From CAZPKH01 sp964587165 (GTDB taxonomy: Bacteria > Bacteroidota > Bacteroidia > Bacteroidales > Muribaculaceae): a DNA stretch of 64,000 bases. The notes below the pieces were generated by a model. It was not told where the DNA came from. It did not search any database and was given only the letters and a program-made list of their open reading frames with translations. Shown here piece by piece: positions 1 to 11,204 of this stretch. The translations under genes and the position numbers were made by a program. The stretch's first letter is position 1. Each line of letters starts with the position of its first letter. The stretch is from NCBI GenBank assembly GCA_964587165.1, contig CAZPKH010000001.1, positions 87,902-151,901 of the forward strand. Direction: 5' to 3'.

Positions 1-1167
1 TAAGGTGAGGGCCTGAGAGTGGTGCGATTCTTCGACTGTCAGCTCTGCCTCGATAAAATAATTGGCCTCGGTGAGATAGGTTATCATATCAATATATCCG
101 GCGCTAAGAGCTGTGGCAAGAAGATCGAGCGACGAGCGCTCGGAGCCGGCTTTAGCGGCGTTGACCTGGCGGTCAAGATAAGCCTGCATCTCGGTTGCCG
201 AAGCGTGAAGGGCATTGATTGTTGCGGTTTCGGTAATGGTTTCAGATTCGCCCTCTGCCTGATACTGTTGTGCTTGCAGTTCGGCTGCTTCACGGCGATG
301 TGAATTTGAATAGAGTGGGAGAGAGGCCGACAAATTCAGTCCGTTGAAATTTGTTCCTTCTTCGCGATTGAACACATATCCAACCGAAAACGACGGTAAT
401 CGTTCAGCCTTATAAGCCTTCGAGAGCTGCCGCTGTGACTCCGACATAATCTGCGAGATATGCACACCGGGATTTTGCCTGGCAGCCTGATCGAGATATT
501 CGGAGAGCGGTCGAAGAGCCTCTACCGGATAGTCGTTGAGCGAGATCAGCTGTGCAGAATAGTCGGCACCGGCTCCTCCGAGAGCATTTATCTGCCCGAC
601 CAATTCGGCTGCCGTCGCCCGCATTTCGGCAATACGTCGAGCCAAAGTGGCCTGCTCGATCTCAACTTTACGGATATCGAGGATATTGAGCTCGCCGGCG
701 CGCCGGGCTGTGCGGGTGAGTGTGGTCACCGAATCAAGATTTTCACCGAGGTTATTCAGAATATTTATGCATCTGCTCGTATATATATAATCTATTATCA
801 ACTTCTTAGCTTCAAGTGCACGTTCAGTCACCGCTTTACGCTCCAGCCACGGCATTGCGAGCGAGGCCGTATTGGCGGCTTTGCTGCGCGATTTATATAC
901 CGTAGGAAACTGAAACTCCTGGCTCACCGAAGCAGTAAACTTGCTCTGACCTGAAGCGCCCCATAGATTCTCAAGTTCGACGGATGGATCCGGAAGTACA
1001 TTGTCGGCCTTGATCTCGGCAGAAGTTATGTCAGCCGAAAGCGCCGCAGAAGAGACTGCCGGTGATTGAAGAGCTATTGTACGGGCCAGAGCATCAACGC
1101 TTTGAGCTGTTGCAAAAAATGAGGTAAAAAGCGAGGCGATTACTGATATATAGAGTTTAATGTTCAT
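1..1167 (-). CDS. TolC-family outer membrane efflux protein (3' end outside window)
   Basis: Reading the minus strand from the ATG at 1167 gives 389 codons without a stop, running off the left edge. The product starts with a signal peptide (MNIKLYISVIASLF, then an Ala-rich cleavage region ending ATAQS). The long helical body is typical of outer membrane factors: stretches such as ARRAGELNILDIRKVEIEQ and a second similar repeat near the truncated end (AGYIDMITYLTEAN) match the two halves of TolC/CusC-type channels. It overlaps the RND pump gene by 11 bases and is the third gene of the operon, so it probably forms the outer membrane exit duct of that pump. The far end cannot be seen. Family assignment is firm; substrate is inferred from the neighbours. 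Confidence 0.88.
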   Translation of the reverse strand, partial: MNIKLYISVIASLFTSFFATAQSVDALARTIALQSPAVSSAALSADITSAEIKADNVLPDPSVELENLWGASGQSKFTASVSQEFQFPTVYKSRSKAANTASLAMPWLERKAVTERALEAKKLIIDYIYTSRCINILNNLGENLDSVTTLTRTARRAGELNILDIRKVEIEQATLARRIAEMRATAAELVGQINALGGAGADYSAQLISLNDYPVEALRPLSEYLDQAARQNPGVHISQIMSESQRQLSKAYKAERLPSFSVGYVFNREEGTNFNGLNLSASLPLYSNSHRREAAELQAQQYQAEGESETITETATINALHASATEMQAYLDRQVNAAKAGSERSSLDLLATALSAGYIDMITYLTEANYFIEAELTVEESHHSQALTL

Positions 1168-4100
1168 TACGGCGTTGTGTGTAGTAATAGTATACAATAG
1201 GAACGATAAAAATATTGAGAGCTGTCGATGTCACCAGACCGCCCAGTATCACAATAGCCATCGGAGCCTGCAGCTCATTGCCGGGCTCGCCGGCACGCAT
1301 AGCCAGAGGGATTAGCGCCAGGGCGGAAGTGAGAGCCGTCATGATGATCGGAGCAAGTCGGTCGGTCGACCCTTCGCGAATTATATCGACAAGCGGGCGG
1401 GCGGTGTTTGCGAGAGATCCGTAGCGCGATATCAGAAGCATTCCGTTGCGCGTGGTAATTCCGATAAGCGATATGAACCCTATGATGGCCGGTATGTTAA
1501 GCTCGCCCCCGGTGATGCAGAGGGCAAAGATACCTCCGATAGCGGCAAGCGGCATATTGAGCAGAATAATGCACGACAAGCCGGTAGAGTGAAACTCCTG
1601 ATACAGCAGCAGGAAGATAATCAATATAGCCAGCAACGTGGTTAGGGCGAGTGTGCGCGAAGCGCGCTCCTCGTTCTCAAACTGGCCGCCATAGGTTATG
1701 AAATACCCTTGTGGAAGCTCGACTGACTCAGCCACCTCACGCTGCAGCTCGTCAACAGCACTTCGCAGATCGCGCCCATCCACATTGGCTGACACCATGA
1801 TTCGTCGGCTCACATCCTCACGGTTGATGGCTGCGGGTCCTTCCGCCACTATAACGTCAGCCACATAACTCAGAGGGATCTTTTCGCCGGAAGCTGTGTC
1901 AATCAGAAGCGATGATATTCGCTCGGTCGACGAACGGTCAGCATCAGCAACTTTAAGTGTCAGATCATACGGCAGTCCGTCAACATAAACCTGCGACACC
2001 ACCTCACTTCCAAGAGCTACACGCACTGCCTCCGTAAACTGAGGAATCGAGATACCATAGCGTGCCAGCATAGCGCGTCGCGGACGTATATCGAGCTGAG
2101 GCCGTGAAGTAAGTTGCTCGAGATTGACATCAACCAACCCGGGTATCGCTTCAGCCTTCTCTTTGATCTGACGTCCGATGGCAAGCAGTCGGTTCATATC
2201 GTCGCCGAACAGTTTAACGGCAATCTGCGATTTCGATCCTGAAAGCATGGCATCTATACGGTGACTCACAGGTTGTCCTATCTCGACATTAACTCCCGGA
2301 AGCTCGTTGAGCTTATGCCTCAATTCGGCTACGACCTCGCTTTTGCTACGACCGGACAGAGTATATGGAGCCTCAATCTCACTGACGTTTGCCCCGAAAG
2401 AGTGCTCATCGAGCTCGGCACGGCCGGTCTTACGAGCCACAGTGCGAATCTCCGGCACCGACATTATGATGCGTTCGGCCTCGCGGCCGAGATGATCGCT
2501 CTCCTCAAGAGATATGCCGGGAAGCGTAGAGATGTTGATAGTGAACGACCCTTCATTGAACGGCGGCAGAAATCCCCGCCCAAGAGTGAAAAACAGAGCG
2601 GTTGCCGCCGCGAGAAGCACTCCGGTGGCCAAAAGCCAACTGCGGCCGTGAGCCATGGCCGATTCTAATGCTCGCGCGTAGGCATTTTTCATCTTACGCA
2701 TAAGCCATGGATCGCGGCTTAACTTTTCATTCCCGCTCTTTCCTGCCAAAAGATACGAGCAGAGCACGGGAGTCACTGTCAGCGCCACGATGGTCGAGGC
2801 AAAGAGTGCCACTACAAAGGCTATACCAAGGGGTATAAGCATGCGGCCCTCAAGACCTGACAGGAAAAAGAGTGGCAAAAAGCTGGCTACTATGATAAGA
2901 GTAGAATTGAAGATCGGCACCCGGACCTCCTTGGACGCTTCGTACACAACACGTATCAAAGGCTTACGCTCCGATTCGGGAAGCGAAAGGTTCTGGCGGA
3001 GCCGCTTGTATACATTCTCCACATCGACAATGGCATCGTCGACAAGCGAACCGATTGCAATCGCGAGACCTCCAAGACTCATCGTATTGATAGTCTGTCC
3101 CATAAGATGAAGCACTAATACCGATATCAGGATCGAAAGCGGAAGTGCCACCAGCGAGATAGCAGTGGTGCGCAGATTCATCAGGAAAAAGAAAAGCACC
3201 AGTATAACGAACAGGGCGCCTTCGAGCAGAGAGGCCTGAAGATTGCCGATAGAGGTATCTATGAAATCAGCCTGACGGAAAATATCGGTTGAAATATTAA
3301 GGCTCGTGGGCAATGAATGGCGAAGTGACTCAATCTCAGTGTCAATACGCTCGGTTAGGTCGATCGTTCCCACTCCGGGCTGTTTTGTCACGGTGACGAG
3401 CACGGCAGGGAGTGCCCGTTCGGAGGCAACGCCGAGTTTGGGCGACTTGTTGCCCATGGCTACTGTGGCAATATCGGCAAGCGTGACGGGAGTACCTGTA
3501 GATTCGTTGACACCTACTACAGCCTGCGCCATCTCGTCGGCCGAACGTGTAGCTACATCAGCCTTGATAAGGTACTCGTTGCCATATTCGTACAACACGC
3601 CTCCCGATGCATTGTTGTTCATCCCCTCGACAGCCTCACGTACCTGTGCGAGCGACACTCCCAATGCGCGCATCCGCACCGGGTCAAGCTGTATCTGATA
3701 CTCCACGACCTCACCACCTATCACCGCTACCTGACTTACACCACCGAGGGCAAGCAAGCGGGGTCGAACCGTCCGGTCGGCTATCGAGCGCAGATCGGCC
3801 TGAGTTAATGAATCAGATGTAAGACCGATGATCATCATCTCTCCGAGTATCGACGATTGCGGTCCGAGAGTTGGAGTCCCGACTCCGGGGGGCATCTCTG
3901 CCGCTATAGCCGAGATGCGCTCGCTCACGATCTGACGCGCGCGGTAAATATCTTCACCCCAATCGAATTCTATCTTAACCGCCGAGAATCCCGGCTGCGA
4001 CGACGAGCTGACACGCCGCACGCCTGTTGCACCGTTCAGCGCCGTCTCGATAGGGTAGGTCACGACGCGTTCCACCTCCTCCGGTGTATATCCCGGAGCC

Positions 4101-4255
4101 TCGGTCATCACCACTACCGTAGGAGCATTGAGATCCGGAAAGATATCGACCTCGGTGCGAATCAGTGTGATTACGCCGGCCACCAAAATCAAAGCTGCCG
4201 GTATAAGGACAGCCATGCGAGCGGAAAGCGATGCACGGAGTATTCTATTGAGCAT
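1157..4255 (-). CDS. RND efflux pump, heavy-metal (CusA/CzcA) type
   Basis: 1032 residues, the usual size of inner membrane HME-RND pumps that use proton import to expel metal ions. Seen: N-terminal membrane helix (residues 13-32), the family sequence VDIFPDLNAPTVVVMTEAPG, and a fourth transmembrane region with GSLVDDAIVDVENV holding the acidic residues of the proton relay (about residues 400-415). A second set of helices near the C-terminus follows the expected duplicated RND plan. It lies 12 bases after the adaptor gene and overlaps the channel gene, so all three are one operon. The residue after LPG in the porter domain is Ile, where I recall Met in CusA, so copper/silver specificity is not supported. 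Divalent metals are an inference from the His-rich adaptor. Confidence 0.9.
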   Translation of the reverse strand: MLNRILRASLSARMAVLIPAALILVAGVITLIRTEVDIFPDLNAPTVVVMTEAPGYTPEEVERVVTYPIETALNGATGVRRVSSSSQPGFSAVKIEFDWGEDIYRARQIVSERISAIAAEMPPGVGTPTLGPQSSILGEMMIIGLTSDSLTQADLRSIADRTVRPRLLALGGVSQVAVIGGEVVEYQIQLDPVRMRALGVSLAQVREAVEGMNNNASGGVLYEYGNEYLIKADVATRSADEMAQAVVGVNESTGTPVTLADIATVAMGNKSPKLGVASERALPAVLVTVTKQPGVGTIDLTERIDTEIESLRHSLPTSLNISTDIFRQADFIDTSIGNLQASLLEGALFVILVLFFFLMNLRTTAISLVALPLSILISVLVLHLMGQTINTMSLGGLAIAIGSLVDDAIVDVENVYKRLRQNLSLPESERKPLIRVVYEASKEVRVPIFNSTLIIVASFLPLFFLSGLEGRMLIPLGIAFVVALFASTIVALTVTPVLCSYLLAGKSGNEKLSRDPWLMRKMKNAYARALESAMAHGRSWLLATGVLLAAATALFFTLGRGFLPPFNEGSFTINISTLPGISLEESDHLGREAERIIMSVPEIRTVARKTGRAELDEHSFGANVSEIEAPYTLSGRSKSEVVAELRHKLNELPGVNVEIGQPVSHRIDAMLSGSKSQIAVKLFGDDMNRLLAIGRQIKEKAEAIPGLVDVNLEQLTSRPQLDIRPRRAMLARYGISIPQFTEAVRVALGSEVVSQVYVDGLPYDLTLKVADADRSSTERISSLLIDTASGEKIPLSYVADVIVAEGPAAINREDVSRRIMVSANVDGRDLRSAVDELQREVAESVELPQGYFITYGGQFENEERASRTLALTTLLAILIIFLLLYQEFHSTGLSCIILLNMPLAAIGGIFALCITGGELNIPAIIGFISLIGITTRNGMLLISRYGSLANTARPLVDIIREGSTDRLAPIIMTALTSALALIPLAMRAGEPGNELQAPMAIVILGGLVTSTALNIFIVPIVYYYYTQRRNEH

Positions 4256-4267
4256 GACTTATAGCAA

Positions 4268-5431
4268 TCAATGGTTATGAGAATGGCCCTCGGGCACTTT
4301 GCCGGAGTTTTCGGCAAGACGAACAACCGTAGCTCCGGCAGCCACTACTTTATCGCCGGGGGTTATGCCGTCGATCACCTCGACACGCGCTCCGTCAGAA
4401 CCGCCCAGATGCACAAGGTTGCGCCGGTAGCCGTGCTCATCCTCGCGGGTGTACACATATTTTTCGCCCATCTGCTCGGTTATGGCTCCGACAGGTACAG
4501 TGACAACACCCTGACGTGCAGTGCCGAGCAGATAAACCTCCACGACACTACCAGGCACCACATTGCCGGGATTGCGGAATGTGAACGTGACCGGTATATA
4601 ACCGGCCGAAGCCGTGGCGGCGGCAGCCCCCGATGTGCGCTGCACTCCGTAATGAGCCAGAGGTATAGCTTCGGTTGTACCTTGAGGACGGATATTTGCC
4701 GAGGTGATGGCGGGGAGCATAGACGCATACTGCTGCGGGAGATCCGCCCGGAGGGTGAGCCGCTGCGTGGCTGTGATGCGCGCGACAGGCTGACCCACCT
4801 CGACCACCTCACCTTGCGCAGCCAGCACCTCGGTGATAACCCCTGATATAGGTGCGCTTACCACGCCCGACAAAGCGGCAGGACTGTAAAGAGCCGCAGC
4901 GGCATCATACTGAGCCTGCAGAGCGGCGTACTCCTTGTCAGACACAATCCCCTGCTCGTGGAGAGGGCGGGCACGTTCGAGCTCGCGACGTGCTGCCTCA
5001 AGGGCTGTGCGTGCTGCCGCGTTTGGATCGCCGCCGCTGATCGCCGCCGCTGATATTGACCCGAGAGTCTGACCGCGCGACACAGCCATTCCGGGCACAA
5101 GCCCTTGGCTCAAAGTGAGACGTCCCGCAACATTAGCTGAAGCTACAGCGACATCTGCCGGAGCCGGCATAATCTGTCCCGACACCGCTATCACTTCGCA
5201 GAACTCGCCGGGAGCCACCTCTTCGACAACCACGCCCATACGCTGAGCCATCTCCGGCTCAAGAATTATCTCATCAGCGTCATGATCGTGTTCACCCTTC
5301 TCAGCTGCCTCCGCATGGTCAGCCTCGTGATCATGATCATGATCGTGATCATGGTCATTATGACCACACGACCAGCATACCGAATATATTGCTGCAACCG
5401 CCGCAATCAGATATTTATTTGAAGCATTCAT
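4268..5431 (-). CDS. RND periplasmic adaptor (membrane fusion) lipoprotein with His/Asp-rich N-terminus
   Basis: 387 residues. It bridges the inner membrane RND pump and the TolC-like channel. The start is taken at 5431 (MNASNKYLIAAV) because an ATG eight codons upstream lies inside the promoter -7 box. A lipobox-like Cys (SVCWSC) follows the signal segment. Just after it comes a metal-binding run of alternating His and Asp (roughly residues 20-50), and the C-terminus ends GHSHNH, which suggests capture or sensing of divalent metal. The middle shows a lipoyl/hairpin plan (AAQGEVVEVGQPVARI) with a helical hairpin between (ARRELERARPLHEQGIVSDK). It is the first gene of the operon. The metal is unknown; zinc, cobalt, nickel or copper are all possible. 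Confidence 0.87.
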   Translation of the reverse strand: MNASNKYLIAAVAAIYSVCWSCGHNDHDHDHDHDHEADHAEAAEKGEHDHDADEIILEPEMAQRMGVVVEEVAPGEFCEVIAVSGQIMPAPADVAVASANVAGRLTLSQGLVPGMAVSRGQTLGSISAAAISGGDPNAAARTALEAARRELERARPLHEQGIVSDKEYAALQAQYDAAAALYSPAALSGVVSAPISGVITEVLAAQGEVVEVGQPVARITATQRLTLRADLPQQYASMLPAITSANIRPQGTTEAIPLAHYGVQRTSGAAAATASAGYIPVTFTFRNPGNVVPGSVVEVYLLGTARQGVVTVPVGAITEQMGEKYVYTREDEHGYRRNLVHLGGSDGARVEVIDGITPGDKVVAAGATVVRLAENSGKVPEGHSHNH

Positions 5432-5452
5432 GGTGCATGTATAATACTTATG

Positions 5453-5486
5453 CAAAAATACTAATTGTAGATGCCGCAGCCAAATT
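5453..5486 (-). promoter_or_regulatory. Bacteroidetes-type promoter for the RND operon
   Basis: On the minus strand a -33 TTG is followed after 20 bases by TATTTTTG, an exact match to the Bacteroidetes -7 consensus TAnnTTTG. The predicted transcript starts near 5447, so translation must begin at 5431 rather than at the ATG at 5455. Confidence 0.65.
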
Positions 5487-5491
5487 TATGG

Positions 5492-5528
5492 CAAAAAAAG
5501 AGGCTGCCGGAGATATTCCGACAACCTC
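5492..5528 (-). terminator. Intrinsic terminator of clpC
   Basis: Minus-strand hairpin with a 12-base-pair stem (GAGGTTGTCGGA pairing with TCCGGCAGCCTC, two wobble pairs), a 5-base loop and a run of seven T. It sits 25 bases after the clpC stop codon and separates clpC from the RND operon promoter. Confidence 0.85.
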
Positions 5529-5552
5529 GGTAAGGAGTGAGGAGAATGAAAA

Positions 5553-8102
5553 TCAGACTACTTCGGTCGTGATAGTTTTAGTGGCAGGATCGAACCCGAC
5601 ATTGATGGTCTGTCCGGCCTCGATGCCGCTGCCGATGATAAGTTCGGCCAACGGATCTTCGAGATATTTCTGGATAGCTCGCTTGAGAGGACGGGCTCCG
5701 AACTGACGGTCGTAACCTTTCTCTGCGATAAAGTCCTTGGCTTCGTCGGTGATATTGAGCTTGTAACCAAGCTGATCAACCCGCTTGTAGAAGCCGGCGA
5801 GCTCGATGTCGATGATCTTGAAGATAGCCTCGCGGTCGAGCTGATCGAACATTATGATGTCGTCGATTCGGTTCAGGAACTCCGGTGCAAAAGCCTTGTT
5901 CAATGCTTTCTGAAGCACGCCGTGACTATATTCGGCTGTCGCATTGGCCTCGGTATTGAAACCTACGCCGGTGCCGAAATCTTTAAGCTGGCGTGTACCG
6001 ATATTGGAGGTCATGATGATCAGGGTGTTCTTGAAGTCGATGCGGCGGCCCAGCGAGTCGGTCAGACGCCCTTCGTCCATCACCTGCAGCAAAAGGTTGA
6101 ACACATCGGGGTGAGCTTTCTCGATCTCATCGAGCAGCACGACGGAGTAAGGACGGCGACGCACTTTCTCGGTGAGCTGTCCGCCCTCGTCGTAGCCTAC
6201 GTATCCGGGAGGCGCACCGACGAGTCGGCTCACGGTAAACTTCTCCATATACTCCGACATATCGATACGTATCAGGCTGTCGGGCGAATCGAAAAGATAC
6301 TCCGAAAGTTTCTTGGCAAGATGAGTTTTGCCGACGCCGGTGGGGCCGAGGAACATAAAAGTGCCTATCGGCTTGTTGGGGTCCTTGAGCCCAACGCGAT
6401 TGCGCTGTATTGCTTTCACAACCTTGGCGATAGCCTGATCCTGACCTATGATTTCGCTTTGGAGAGCAGGCGTCATATCCTTAAGGCGCATACCCTCGGC
6501 CTGAACTATTCGCTGAACCGGAACACCGGTCATCATGGCCACTACTTCGGCTACACGCTCGGCATCTACGGTCTCGCGATGCGAGTTAAGGTGCTCCTCC
6601 CACTCTTTCTTGGCAGTCTCAAGCTGTGCACGCAGACGCTGCTCGCGGTCGCGGTGCGATGCTGCGCTCTCGAAGTTCTGGCTCTGGGCTGCATGTAGTT
6701 TAGCCTGAGCTGCCTCCTCGATCTGCTTTTCGAGCGATTCAATCTCTTTGGGCACCGTGATATTTGTGATATGCACGCGCGACCCGGCCTCGTCCATAGC
6801 ATCGATAGCTTTGTCGGGGAAGTTACGGTCCGAGACATATCTGTCGGTCAGATTGACGCAAGCCTCGAGTGCATCCTGAGTATATATCACGTTATGATGC
6901 TTCTCGTACTTATCTTTAATGTTGTTGAGGATAGCAAGAGTCTCATCACGCGAGGTAGGATCGACAATCACCTTCTGGAAGCGGCGCTCCAAAGCAGTAT
7001 CTTTCTCAATATTCTTGCGATACTCGTCGAGGGTCGTAGCACCGATGCACTGTATCTCTCCGCGTGCCAGAGCGGGTTTGAGCAGATTGGCGGCATCCAT
7101 CGAGCCTGAAGGGTTGCCGGCGCCCACAATGGTATGAAGCTCGTCGATAAAAAGGATGATGTCGGGATTTTTCGACACCTCATTGAGTATAGCCTTGATA
7201 CGCTCCTCAAACTGTCCACGGTACTTCGTGCCGGCTACTACAGAGCCCAGGTCGAGCGAGATGACTCGTTTGTCGAAAAGCACGCGGCTCACTTTACGCT
7301 GCACGATACGCAGCGCGAGGCCCTCGACGATAGCGCTTTTACCCACGCCGGGCTCGCCGATGAGCACAGGATTGTTCTTCTTTCGGCGGCACAGAATCTG
7401 GGCAAGACGTTCGATCTCCACCTCACGGCCGACAACAGGATCAAGACGACCCTCCTCGGCTGCAGCTGTCATGTCGATACCGTACTTATCGAGGGTAGGG
7501 GTGTCGGCACCTGAGCGGCGGGAGCGTGATTTGGATGCAGTAGAGCCTGAGGGAGCTGATGATGACGCATTGCTGTCGACGGGCGCGTCGTCATCATCTT
7601 CATCATCGTCTATATACCCGCCTGAGGCAGTAGGGTTCTCGCCAACGTTTGCTATCTGGCGGATGAGGGATTCATAACTGATGTCATTTCGACGGAACGG
7701 TTCCATATATTCTCGGCTGATTATTTCATTGTTGTGGAACAGAGCCAGAAGCAGGTGCACCGGCTCTACCATGCTGCTCTTAAGCAACCGTGCTTCAAGA
7801 ATGCTGAGGCGCACAATGCGTCCCGCTACTTCAGAAAGCACTATCTTCTCGGGGTCGACGCTCTCGGGAGTAGCTGTTCCGATGGCAGCCTCCAGAAGCA
7901 GGCTGTCAAGATCGCTGCGCAGCTCGGCTGCGGAAGTGCGCTGGGCAGCTTTTTCGATCATGCTGTAGGGCGCACCGGAGGTGTCGCTCAGCAGAGCAAG
8001 CAGAAGATGCTGAGGCTCTACCGAGGGGCTGTTGTGACGCACAGCCTCGCGGGTACTCTGCCCGAACACTTTCTGAAGACTTGGTGAAAACTGGTTGTTC
8101 AT
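5553..8102 (-). CDS. clpC: ATP-dependent Clp protease ATP-binding subunit, ClpC type
   Basis: 849 residues. This AAA+ unfoldase feeds substrates to ClpP in the cytoplasm. Seen in order: a double Clp-N domain (residues 1-150), a Ser- and Asp-rich linker (about 160-200), a first Walker A (GEPGVGKS, 249-256), a middle coiled-coil domain typical of ClpC/ClpB, a second Walker A (GPTGVGKT), and a VGF tripeptide in the loop that docks ClpP. The short middle domain and the VGF loop favour ClpC over ClpB. It stands alone with its own terminator, and no clpP is in the window. Orientation is divergent from gyrA across 351 bases. Confidence 0.95.
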   Translation of the reverse strand: MNNQFSPSLQKVFGQSTREAVRHNSPSVEPQHLLLALLSDTSGAPYSMIEKAAQRTSAAELRSDLDSLLLEAAIGTATPESVDPEKIVLSEVAGRIVRLSILEARLLKSSMVEPVHLLLALFHNNEIISREYMEPFRRNDISYESLIRQIANVGENPTASGGYIDDDEDDDDAPVDSNASSSAPSGSTASKSRSRRSGADTPTLDKYGIDMTAAAEEGRLDPVVGREVEIERLAQILCRRKKNNPVLIGEPGVGKSAIVEGLALRIVQRKVSRVLFDKRVISLDLGSVVAGTKYRGQFEERIKAILNEVSKNPDIILFIDELHTIVGAGNPSGSMDAANLLKPALARGEIQCIGATTLDEYRKNIEKDTALERRFQKVIVDPTSRDETLAILNNIKDKYEKHHNVIYTQDALEACVNLTDRYVSDRNFPDKAIDAMDEAGSRVHITNITVPKEIESLEKQIEEAAQAKLHAAQSQNFESAASHRDREQRLRAQLETAKKEWEEHLNSHRETVDAERVAEVVAMMTGVPVQRIVQAEGMRLKDMTPALQSEIIGQDQAIAKVVKAIQRNRVGLKDPNKPIGTFMFLGPTGVGKTHLAKKLSEYLFDSPDSLIRIDMSEYMEKFTVSRLVGAPPGYVGYDEGGQLTEKVRRRPYSVVLLDEIEKAHPDVFNLLLQVMDEGRLTDSLGRRIDFKNTLIIMTSNIGTRQLKDFGTGVGFNTEANATAEYSHGVLQKALNKAFAPEFLNRIDDIIMFDQLDREAIFKIIDIELAGFYKRVDQLGYKLNITDEAKDFIAEKGYDRQFGARPLKRAIQKYLEDPLAELIIGSGIEAGQTINVGFDPATKTITTEVV

Positions 8103-8333
8103 ATTATGTAGTGTGTATCTATTTACTGAATTGTTACAATATAAAAACTGTCGAAGCCGTCATTTTGTTGAATCCGACGGTCGTAATATTGAATCGGCAA
8201 TTATCATGCCAAAATATAGCAGAGATGTAGCTGCGTAGGATACGTTAACATGTTTTTCAAAAATTCCATCATCTCGCACTCCACCTCTAAAATCTATACG
8301 CACAAAAAATTTCGTGAATCACCGAAAAATTGT

Positions 8334-8341
8334 TACCTTTG
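8334..8341 (+). promoter_or_regulatory. Putative -7 box of gyrA promoter
   Basis: TACCTTTG is an exact TAnnTTTG match, about 113 bases upstream of the gyrA start. No good TTG is found at the expected -33 distance, so the promoter is either weak or activator dependent. Confidence 0.45.
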
Positions 8342-8404
8342 CGTGATAAATCTTATTATTAACGAGAGTATACTATACATTATTATATAAGTAACGTCAG
8401 AATC

Positions 8405-8441
8405 AGGCCGACCGTTATAGCTCCATCGGCTCGCTCGGCCT
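8405..8441 (+). promoter_or_regulatory. Hairpin in the gyrA leader
   Basis: AGGCCGA (8405-8411) is perfectly complementary to TCGGCCT (8435-8441), and an inner CCG/CGG pair lies within. It ends 12 bases before the gyrA ATG and is followed by A/T-rich sequence. It could control translation or act as a weak attenuator; this is inference from structure only. Confidence 0.4.
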
Positions 8442-8453
8442 TATTAAAACGCT

Positions 8454-11051
<2,598 letters not shown>

Positions 11052-11204
11052 TCATATGCTATATATCGAGCTATAGATAAGCAACGCTGACCGATACTGA
11101 ACAAAATGACGCACAGTGTTGTTACTCAATAAGAGACGTTTTGCTCGATAAAGATACATATATTAAAATTTGTGAAATTCAAAATCAACCACAATTTATA
11201 ACAC

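Larger units (their letters stand above)
8103..8453. other. Intergenic region between divergent clpC and gyrA
   Basis: 351 bases with no supportable ORF. It holds the gyrA -7 box and leader hairpin (listed separately). On the clpC side I see no clean TAnnTTTG match, only a near match around 8213-8219 with one base missing. Confidence 0.6.

Noticed and set aside
460..954. Plus-strand ORF of 164 residues
   Set aside because: It lies wholly inside the TolC-family gene on the opposite strand, whose frame is open through the window edge and matches the family; the plus frame has no signal or motif.
2261..2668. Plus-strand ORFs inside the RND gene
   Set aside because: They are shadows of the pump gene with compositions typical of out-of-frame translation.
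1157..4255. Multidrug (AcrB/HAE-1) RND pump
   Set aside because: The VDIFPDLNAPTVVV segment and the TM4 acidic pattern are of the heavy-metal class, and the adaptor is His rich.
5288..5370. Short tandem GATCAT-like repeats
   Set aside because: They encode the His/Asp run of the adaptor protein and follow codon periodicity, so they are coding low complexity rather than a separate repeat element.
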